Assembly: GCA_934678955.1 (NCBI GenBank)
Contig: CAKUSI010000276.1
Span: 1-5,371, forward strand
DNA: 5,371 nucleotides
Direction of reading: 5' to 3'
DNA from: an uncultured Austwickia sp.
GTDB lineage: Bacteria > Actinomycetota > Actinomycetes > Actinomycetales > Dermatophilaceae
The notes below the pieces were generated by a model. That model worked only from the letters and a program-made list of their open reading frames with translations. It was not told the DNA's origin and made no database searches. The position numbers were made by a program, and so were the translations under genes. This document shows, piece after piece, positions 1-4,453 of this stretch. The first letter of the stretch is position 1; each line of letters opens with the position of its first letter.

Positions 1-27
1 GGCCAGAGGAGGTCGAACCAGGAGCCT

Positions 28-57
28 TCGTCAGCAGGCTCCTCGTCAGGAGGCTCC
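28..57. repeat. 15-bp tandem duplication abutting the pepE-like stop codon
   Basis: Two 15-bp units, 28-42 and 43-57, lie head to tail and differ at one base (position 35 is C, its counterpart at 50 is G). On the plus strand the units read in phase as SSAGS-SSGGS followed by TAG at 58-60. On the minus strand, in phase with the upstream peptidase E-like gene but beyond its TAG, they read EPPDE-EPADE. The same bases form a 7-bp hairpin (20-26 with 37-43, 10-nt loop) and a 5-bp one (39-43 with 48-52), so a weak terminator for the minus-strand gene is possible. No start codon (ATG, GTG or TTG) for a further minus-strand gene exists in 1-56. Whether 1-60 is the tail of a convergent plus-strand gene cannot be decided here. 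Confidence 0.6.
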
Positions 58-767
58 TAGAGGACCGTGGTCTCCTGGCGGCTGATCGTCGCGCCGTTCT
101 CGTTCTGGTCGACGCGGTAGACGAAAGCACCTTCGCGCTCGGCGTAGAAGCCCTCGAGCTTCCCGTCCACGTAGTGCACCGCCGCGCCGTTGTCCACGCC
201 GAAGCCGCTGGGCAACTGTCCGGTGTCGACGTAGTCCTTGAACTTCGGCCGACGGTCCGCCTCGTTGTCGAAGTGCGGGCAGAACGATCCGGGGACGAGC
301 CCAAGCCCGAAGGGGAAGGGCGAGACCCCGGTGCCGTACCCGTCCGTGGTGCAGGTCTCGTACCAAATGCACCCGCCGGCCCCCATGCCGGCCAGGACCA
401 CGTCGCGGTGCGGGTCGGCGGCGATCTGCTGCAGCTTGTGACCAACGCCGTGGGCCTGCCACAGGGCCCAAAGGTTGACCGTGTTGCCGCCTCCGACGAG
501 GAAGATGTCGACCTCGTCGAGGCGCGCCAAGGACTGCGCGGCGCCTTCCCAGAGCGTGAGCACACTCGTGCGGGCGTGCGCGTTGCTGTACGCGTTCATG
601 AACCGCGACACATACAAGCCGTGGTCCGCGGACGCGGTGGGAACGAAGCAGACCAGCGGGTTGGTGGCCCCGCTCAGGGACAGGATGTACCGGTCGAGGC
701 TCGTCGCGGCGTATCCGTCCGAGGTCGAGAAGCCGCCGCCGCCCATCGTGACGATGTGTGTGGTCAT
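57..767 (-). CDS. Peptidase E-like protein (family S51), catalytic serine replaced by glycine
   Basis: This 236-residue protein resembles cytosolic peptidase E, which in the family cleaves Asp-X dipeptides with a Ser-Asp-His triad. The glycine-rich start (MTTHIVTMGGGG), the GGGNT motif at 92-96, TTDGYG at 140-145 and the block LGLVPGSFCPHFD at 155-167 all fit S51, and the length is normal. D142 and H165 occupy the acid and histidine positions. The nucleophile elbow, normally G-x-S-A-G, reads GMGAGG at 127-132, so the serine position (129) is glycine (codon GGG), and serine-protease activity is not expected. The frame is intact. The ATG at 767 was chosen over an upstream in-frame start at 833 because family homology begins there and a TANNNT box sits 7 nt upstream, suggesting a leaderless mRNA. 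The role is unknown: perhaps a binding or regulatory protein, or an enzyme with altered chemistry. Confidence 0.88.
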   Translation of the reverse strand: MTTHIVTMGGGGFSTSDGYAATSLDRYILSLSGATNPLVCFVPTASADHGLYVSRFMNAYSNAHARTSVLTLWEGAAQSLARLDEVDIFLVGGGNTVNLWALWQAHGVGHKLQQIAADPHRDVVLAGMGAGGCIWYETCTTDGYGTGVSPFPFGLGLVPGSFCPHFDNEADRRPKFKDYVDTGQLPSGFGVDNGAAVHYVDGKLEGFYAEREGAFVYRVDQNENGATISRQETTVL

Positions 768-774
768 GCGCCCG

Positions 775-780
775 ACGCTA
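775..780 (-). promoter_or_regulatory. Putative -10 box of a leaderless promoter for the pepE-like gene
   Basis: On the minus strand the hexamer TAGCGT fits the actinobacterial TANNNT -10 pattern. It ends 7 nt before the ATG at 767, which would place the transcription start at or next to the start codon. No purine-rich Shine-Dalgarno sequence lies in those 7 nt (CGGGCGC), consistent with a leaderless transcript. No convincing -35 box is visible at 16-18 nt spacing, so the call rests on the -10 box and its distance. Confidence 0.45.
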
Positions 781-845
781 GCGGGTCGCGGCGCGACTTG
801 GGGAGTTGGCTGCTGCGGCGTGGCCCGCCCCACACTGGAGGCGAT

Positions 846-886
846 CCTGCGCGCGTATGCACCTGCCGGGCGCGTACGCGCGCAGG
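846..886 (-). terminator. Strong hairpin downstream of the DUF4235 gene
   Basis: Bases 846-857 and 875-886 are perfect 12-bp inverted repeats. The pairing extends inward to 860/872 with one G-U wobble, giving a stem of about 15 bp almost entirely G-C and an 11-nt loop. It starts 8 nt beyond the DUF4235 stop codon and lies upstream of the peptidase E-like promoter region. No T tract follows on either strand, as is common for actinobacterial terminator-like hairpins. It probably ends the DUF4235 transcript and insulates the next gene. An RNA-stabilising or protein-binding role is not excluded. Confidence 0.6.
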
Positions 887-894
887 CTCTGGCC

Positions 895-1173
895 CTAGCT
901 CACGTCGTCGGGATTGCTCGGAGGATGCCCGGTCGACTTCGCGTAGTACTTGGTCCACTGCCGCGACGCCAGCATCCGGGCGAGCGCGATGACCGCCCCG
1001 GACGCGCACGCCCACAGGACGGCCTCCCACAGCTCGGTGTCCGGGTCCTCCGGGTTGGCCGGCGGGTCGGTCGCCATGACGACCTTCCAGCCCCTCTCCG
1101 ACGCCTGCCTGGCTGCGGCGGCCGCGGCAATGGCCGCCGCCATGCCGACCAGCTTGAACACCCTGTCGCTCAC
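895..1173 (-). CDS. DUF4235 family small membrane protein
   Basis: This 92-residue protein belongs by sequence to the actinobacterial DUF4235 family, which has no assigned function. Two hydrophobic segments are visible, an alanine-rich one at about 6-23 and a second at about 49-69 (LWEAVLWACASGAVIALARML). Between them is the polar motif PPANPEDPD (37-45) typical of the family, probably on one face of the membrane. The C-terminal tail carries a similar PPSNPDD (84-90). The start is GTG at 1173, supported by AAGGAG 8 nt upstream. The gene is divergent from the thiamine transporter operon, with its promoter somewhere in 1188-1300, though no clear -10 box was found there. Hairpin 846-886 follows its stop. 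It is a likely inner-membrane protein of unknown role; the family assignment is from recognition, not a search. Confidence 0.85.
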   Translation of the reverse strand: MSDRVFKLVGMAAAIAAAAAARQASERGWKVVMATDPPANPEDPDTELWEAVLWACASGAVIALARMLASRQWTKYYAKSTGHPPSNPDDVS

Positions 1174-1181
1174 TGCCTGCG

Positions 1182-1187
1182 CTCCTT
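1182..1187 (-). promoter_or_regulatory. Ribosome binding site of the DUF4235 gene
   Basis: AAGGAG on the minus strand lies 8 nt before the GTG at 1173. It fixes the GTG as the start codon, as no ATG is available in this position. Confidence 0.75.
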
Positions 1188-1272
1188 ACAACTCACCCGG
1201 GCCCGACGAGGTGGACCTTCGCGAAGACGGCCGACCCCCGGGCGTCAGTCTGCCAGCCCGATCGGGATAGCG

Positions 1273-1303
1273 CCCCCCGGCTGACGCGACGACGCGCGGG
1301 GGG
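1273..1303. repeat. 7-bp inverted repeat bracketing the operon promoter
   Basis: CCCCCCG at 1273-1279 is the exact reverse complement of CGGGGGG at 1297-1303. The arms flank the -35 box and spacer of the predicted operon promoter and end directly at its -10 box. They lie upstream of the predicted transcription start, so they would act as DNA rather than as leader RNA. This could be a binding site for a regulator, but short G/C arms also arise by chance in DNA of this composition. Confidence 0.35.
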
Positions 1304-1309
1304 TACGGT
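1281..1309 (+). promoter_or_regulatory. Predicted sigma70-type promoter of the thiamine transporter operon
   Basis: A -35-like CTGACG (1281-1286) is separated by exactly 17 nt from a -10 TACGGT (1304-1309), which fits the actinobacterial TANNNT pattern. The transcription start would be about A1317, immediately before the first paired base of the TPP aptamer. Position and spacing relative to the riboswitch are the main support. Confidence 0.6.
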
Positions 1310-1317
1310 GGGGCCCA

Positions 1318-1410
1318 CCTGACAGGGGAGCGCCGCGGGGCGCTGAGAGTGCGGCTGCAGCCGCAGACCCTTGAACCTGATCCGGTTCGCACCGGCGGAG
1401 GAAGTCGAGG
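1318..1410 (+). promoter_or_regulatory. TPP riboswitch (THI element)
   Basis: The conserved THI-box core is complete: GGGGAGC (1325-1331), GCTGAGA (1342-1348), ACCCTTGAACCTGATCCGG (1367-1385) and GGCGGAGGA (1394-1402). P1 can form from CCTGAC (1318-1323) and GTCGAGG (1404-1410) with one bulged G. P2 is AGCGCC/GGCGCT (1329-1334/1339-1344) closed by a tetraloop. P3 carries a 16-nt perfect palindrome (1350-1365). P5 is CCGGT/ACCGG (1382-1386/1391-1395). Binding of thiamine pyrophosphate stabilises this fold and lowers expression of the downstream genes. No terminator hairpin or T tract follows, and the ATG is 6 nt past the aptamer. P1 includes the proximal Shine-Dalgarno bases, so control is inferred to be at translation initiation. 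The downstream thiamine transporter operon is the usual target of this RNA. Confidence 0.95.
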
Positions 1411-1411
1411 A
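1407..1411 (+). promoter_or_regulatory. Ribosome binding site of ykoE inside riboswitch stem P1
   Basis: GAGGA ends 4 nt before the ATG at 1416. A longer GGAGGAAG lies at 1397-1404, within the conserved 3' part of the aptamer and 11 nt from the ATG. Either could serve as Shine-Dalgarno, and both would be occupied in the ligand-bound fold. Confidence 0.55.
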
Positions 1412-1415
1412 CACG

Positions 1416-2084
1416 ATGTCTGATCACGCGAGCGATCGCGCCACCCGTACTGCGACCCCCACAGACCCTTCCCTGGCGCGCGGCGGACCGACCGCCTGGC
1501 GGGCCGTGGACCTCGTCACGTTGTGCATCGTCGGGGTCGCGATGGGCGTGGCGTTCTGGGGCTGGGACAACTCCCTCTACCAGGTGCTCAACGTCGCCTC
1601 CAAGGTGTTCCCGCCCTCGGGGCAGCTGATGCTCGGCGTCTGGCTGATCCCCGCGGTGGTCGGTGCGCTGATCGTGCGCCGGCCCGGGGCGGCGCTGCTC
1701 ACCGAGATGGTCGCTGCCGCCGTCGAGAACCTGCTCGGCAACCAATGGGGGACCGGCGTCCTGATCTCGGGTCTGCTGCAGGGCCTGGGCGTCGAGCTGG
1801 CCGTCGCCATGTTCGGGTGGCGCCGGTGGAGGCCCGGCGTGGCGATGCTGTCGGGTGCACTGTCCGCCGTGGTCGCCATCGTGGCGTACGAGTGGTGGAC
1901 CTACGTGGCCGCCTACGGGTGGGACTGGAAGCTCATCCACCTCGCCTTCGGGGTGATCTCCGGCGTGGTGGTGGCCGGACTCGGCGGATGGGCGCTGGTG
2001 CAGGCGCTCGCGCGGACCGGCGCGCTCTCGGCCTTCCCGCCCGGGCACGAACTGCTCGCGGCGCGCGCTCGCGAGCATCGCTGA
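1416..2084 (+). CDS. ykoE: YkoE-type ECF transporter S component (thiamine/pyrimidine uptake)
   Basis: This 222-residue integral membrane protein is the substrate-binding S component of a group I energy-coupling factor importer. The YkoE family takes up thiamine or its pyrimidine precursor, and Bacillus subtilis YkoE is known to bind thiamine. Family features are W48-G-W-D near the end of the first membrane helix, the VENLLGNQWG block (103-112), the QGLGVE block (122-127) and the tryptophan-rich YEWWTY stretch (158-163). About six hydrophobic segments are visible, near 33-50, 71-87, 92-106, 113-134, 141-160 and 173-196. The first 28 residues are polar and Thr/Arg-rich, probably cytoplasmic. 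The ATG at 1416 was chosen because a TTG at 1371 in the same frame lies inside the aptamer. It is the first gene of the operon and directly under the TPP riboswitch; the ATPase gene starts 1 nt after its stop. Confidence 0.93.
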   Translation: MSDHASDRATRTATPTDPSLARGGPTAWRAVDLVTLCIVGVAMGVAFWGWDNSLYQVLNVASKVFPPSGQLMLGVWLIPAVVGALIVRRPGAALLTEMVAAAVENLLGNQWGTGVLISGLLQGLGVELAVAMFGWRRWRPGVAMLSGALSAVVAIVAYEWWTYVAAYGWDWKLIHLAFGVISGVVVAGLGGWALVQALARTGALSAFPPGHELLAARAREHR

Positions 2085-2085
2085 G

Positions 2086-3684
2086 GTGGGCTCCGCGTCG
2101 GGCGACCGGATCGCGGCCGGGCGGGGCGACGGCGGGAGTCTCCGAGGGTCAGCGGCCGGCGAGGTGGCCCTGCGAGGGCTTCGCTGGACGCCCCTGGGGG
2201 CTCGAACGCCGGTCCTGGACGGGGTCGAGCTGGACGTGGCGGCGGGAGAGCGGGTGTTGCTCGCCGGGGCCAGCGGGTCGGGCAAGTCGACGCTCCTCCG
2301 CGCGATCGCCGGCGTCCTCGACGCCCTGGAGCCCGGGGACGTGGCCGGCGAGGTGCTCGTCGACGGGCGGCCCGCCCGCGGCGGCGACGGCCGCGTGGGC
2401 CTGCTGCTGCAGGATCCTGCCGACGCGCGCGTTGCGGGGAGCGTCGGCCGCGACGTCGCCTTCGGCCCGGAGAACCTCGGGGTCCCCCGCGACGAGATCC
2501 CCCGCCGGGTCGCGGGCGCGCTGGAGGCCGTGGGGTTTCCGTACTCTCCGACGCACCCCACCGCCGCTCTCTCCGGCGGGGAGGCGCAGCGACTGGCCCT
2601 GGCGGGTGTCCTCGCCCTGCAGCCCGGGATCCTGCTGCTGGACGAACCCACGTCGATGCTGGACGCGGCGGCCGCCGAGGGCGTACGCGACGCCGTTGAC
2701 CGGGCCCAGACGGCGACCGGAGCGACGCTCATCGTCGTCGAGCACCGCCTGGACGGCTGGGTGGACCGCGTGGATCGGCTGGTCGTGCTCGGTGCCGGGG
2801 GGAGGGTGCTCGCCGACGGGCCGGTACGGGAGGTCCTGGGCCGGCGCGGCGCCGAGCTGGTCGCCGCCGGGGTGTGGGTGCCGGACGCACCGGCGCCGGA
2901 CCCGCTCGACGTGCCCGCGGAGCTGTGCGCCCCGGAGCACGGCGCCCTGGCCGGGACTCTGATGGCCGCGGAAGACGTCGAGGTGGTGCGAGCCGCCCGG
3001 CGGGGGCTGCGCGTCGTCCGGGGGGACCGCGGCACGGTCCGCGCGCTGGCGGGAGTGTCCGCAGCGGTGGCGGCGGGGGCGCTGGTCGCCCTGCGGGGCC
3101 AGAGCGGGGCCGGCAAGTCCACGCTGCTCGGGGTGCTCGCCGGCCTGGACGCGCCCACCCGCGGCGCCGTGCGGGCCCATGCGGGGCTCGGTGGACCGTC
3201 GACGCCGCCACATCGCTGGAGTTCATCCGATCTGGCCCGGGCGATTGGGTGGGTGCCGCAGCGGGGGGAGCAGGCGATCGTCTCGGCCCCGACGGTGTTG
3301 GACTGCGTGCTGGCGACGCCGCGGGCCCTCAGGAGGCCGGAGGCGCCTGCCCGGGAGCGCGCGGAAGGGCTGCTCGATGTCCTGGGCCTGGGGGACGCGG
3401 GAGGCCGCCACCCGTACCACCTGTCGGGTGGTGAACTCCGACGCCTCGCGGTGGCGACCGGGCTCGCGCACGGCCCCGCCGTGCTGGCGCTGGACGAGCC
3501 CACCGTCGGGCAGGACCGCCATACGTGGTCGGCGGTCGCCGGCGCGGTATGCGCGGCCCGCGCCGCTGGCGCCGGCGTGGTCGCGGCGACGCACGACGAC
3601 CTGCTGACGCGGCTGGCCGACGACGTGATTTGGCTGCGGGCGGGCAAGGTCGAGGGGGCGGTCGACGGCGGGTGGGCCCCGTGA
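2086..3684 (+). CDS. ECF transporter ATPase, two fused ABC domains (EcfA-EcfA')
   Basis: This 532-residue protein carries both nucleotide-binding domains of the ECF module, powering vitamin import by ATP hydrolysis on the cytoplasmic face. Domain 1 has Walker A GASGSGKST (61-69), Q-loop Q109, the ECF-typical AFGPEN (125-130), signature LSGGE (162-166), Walker B ILLLDEP (182-188), D-loop MLD (191-193) and switch His220. Domain 2 has Walker A GQSGAGKST (338-346), Q392, LSGGE (446-450), VLALDEP (466-472), GQD (475-477) and His503. All catalytic elements are present in both, so two competent ATP sites are expected. A proline/alanine-rich linker lies at about 262-295. This is the YkoD-type arrangement. 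The GTG at 2086 directly follows the ykoE stop (TGA-G-GTG) without a good Shine-Dalgarno, so translation is probably coupled. The first 25 residues are low-complexity, so a start at a later GTG (2164) is possible. Confidence 0.93.
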   Translation: MGSASGDRIAAGRGDGGSLRGSAAGEVALRGLRWTPLGARTPVLDGVELDVAAGERVLLAGASGSGKSTLLRAIAGVLDALEPGDVAGEVLVDGRPARGGDGRVGLLLQDPADARVAGSVGRDVAFGPENLGVPRDEIPRRVAGALEAVGFPYSPTHPTAALSGGEAQRLALAGVLALQPGILLLDEPTSMLDAAAAEGVRDAVDRAQTATGATLIVVEHRLDGWVDRVDRLVVLGAGGRVLADGPVREVLGRRGAELVAAGVWVPDAPAPDPLDVPAELCAPEHGALAGTLMAAEDVEVVRAARRGLRVVRGDRGTVRALAGVSAAVAAGALVALRGQSGAGKSTLLGVLAGLDAPTRGAVRAHAGLGGPSTPPHRWSSSDLARAIGWVPQRGEQAIVSAPTVLDCVLATPRALRRPEAPARERAEGLLDVLGLGDAGGRHPYHLSGGELRRLAVATGLAHGPAVLALDEPTVGQDRHTWSAVAGAVCAARAAGAGVVAATHDDLLTRLADDVIWLRAGKVEGAVDGGWAP

Positions 3685-4409
3685 CCGGGCGTGGCCCGTG
3701 GGGGATGGCGGCCCGGTGTGGGCCGCTGTCGCTGCTCGGGGGGTCGTTCCTGCTCGTGCTGGGGGCGCTCGGGATCTCCGGGGTCACCGCGGGAGCGATC
3801 GCGTGCATCGCGGTCGGCGTGGCGCTGGTCGTCCTGGTGGGGCCGACCGGATTCCCGCTGGTGCGGCTGGCCGCGCCCGGGATCGCGCTGGTGTCGATCG
3901 TGTGGTCCAACTGGCTGCTGTCCCCGCAGCGGGACTGGGCGGTGGGTTTCGAGGCGGGTCTGAAGGTGGCGTTCTTCGTCGTCCCCGGGGTCGTGCTCGC
4001 CTCCTACCTGGACCCCTTCACGGTCGGCGACCACCTCGGGCAGCGACTCCGCCTGCCGGGGCGGCCGGTGCTCGCGTTCGTGGCGGCGCTGCAGCGCTTC
4101 GAGGATCTCGGCACGATGTGGGACGAGCAGGTGCGCGCCCGCCGGGCGCGAGGTCTGGGGCCGGGCCGCGGCGCGGGCTCGCAGATCCGCCACTACGCGA
4201 GCGGGGTGTTCACGCTCCTGGTCGAGGCGATCCGCGGCGCGGGTCGGATGACCGTCGGGATGGAGGCGCGCGGCTACACCGCGCCCTTGGCGACCGGTCG
4301 ACCGCGGACCTGGGCGGAGCCCGCCCCCTGGACGGCCGCGGATACCGCTCTCGTCACGCTGTGTGCCGTGCTGGCCGGCCTGCCGCTCGCGCTCCGCGTG
4401 CTCGCCTGA
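3681..4409 (+). CDS. ECF transporter transmembrane component EcfT (YkoC-like)
   Basis: This 242-residue membrane protein links the S component to the ATPases and transmits the conformational change of ATP hydrolysis. Hydrophobic segments lie at about 17-33, 36-54, 64-80, 94-110 and 220-241. Between the fourth and the last is a long cytoplasmic helical region holding the two Ala-Arg-Gly coupling motifs of EcfT proteins, RARG (155-158) and EARG (195-198), which dock into the two ATPase domains. The GTG start overlaps the ATPase stop (GTGA, 3681-3684), indicating translational coupling. An in-frame ATG at 3705 is an alternative that would cost 8 residues. The length is near the lower end for EcfT, but the fold appears complete. 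It is the last gene of the operon, followed by a hairpin. The product should be equimolar with YkoE and the double ATPase. Confidence 0.92.
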   Translation: MTGRGPWGMAARCGPLSLLGGSFLLVLGALGISGVTAGAIACIAVGVALVVLVGPTGFPLVRLAAPGIALVSIVWSNWLLSPQRDWAVGFEAGLKVAFFVVPGVVLASYLDPFTVGDHLGQRLRLPGRPVLAFVAALQRFEDLGTMWDEQVRARRARGLGPGRGAGSQIRHYASGVFTLLVEAIRGAGRMTVGMEARGYTAPLATGRPRTWAEPAPWTAADTALVTLCAVLAGLPLALRVLA

Positions 4410-4413
4410 GTGT

Positions 4414-4447
4414 CCGGCTGCGCGTCAGGTTCGCGGGCGCAGGCCGG
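4414..4447. terminator. Hairpin in the convergent gap between ecfT and the phzF-like gene
   Basis: CCGGCTGCGC (4414-4423) pairs with 4437-4447 over 10 bp with a single bulged G at 4442 and a 13-nt loop. It starts 4 nt after the ecfT stop and lies 6 nt beyond the phzF-like stop on the other strand, so one structure could serve both transcripts. There is no T tract on either side. Confidence 0.5.
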
Positions 4448-4453
4448 GTCGGA

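Noticed and set aside
768..833. N-terminal extension of the peptidase E-like gene to an in-frame start at 833
   Set aside because: The extra 22 residues are Pro/Gln/Arg-rich without family similarity, and the -10 box at 775-780 lies inside them.
174..992. A long plus-strand frame opposite the peptidase E-like gene
   Set aside because: It runs through the stop, intergenic hairpin and part of the DUF4235 gene on the other strand, has no recognisable motif and no ribosome binding site, and is an antisense shadow.
1217..1226. Perfect 10-nt palindrome CTTCGCGAAG in the divergent intergenic region
   Set aside because: It is short, single-copy and not aligned with a recognisable promoter; chance is a sufficient explanation.
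475..1284. A second plus-strand frame across the peptidase E-like and DUF4235 genes
   Set aside because: It is antisense to two recognised genes and their spacer, and its composition is that of a shadow frame.
2067..2076. Palindrome GCTCGCGAGC near the end of ykoE
   Set aside because: It lies inside coding sequence, is only 10 nt and is expected by chance at this base composition; the operon continues through it.
1245..4193. A 982-codon open frame on the minus strand opposite the transporter operon
   Set aside because: Its translation is Arg/Pro/Ser-rich low complexity without family motifs. It lies antisense to three convincing genes, a usual by-product of high-GC coding DNA.
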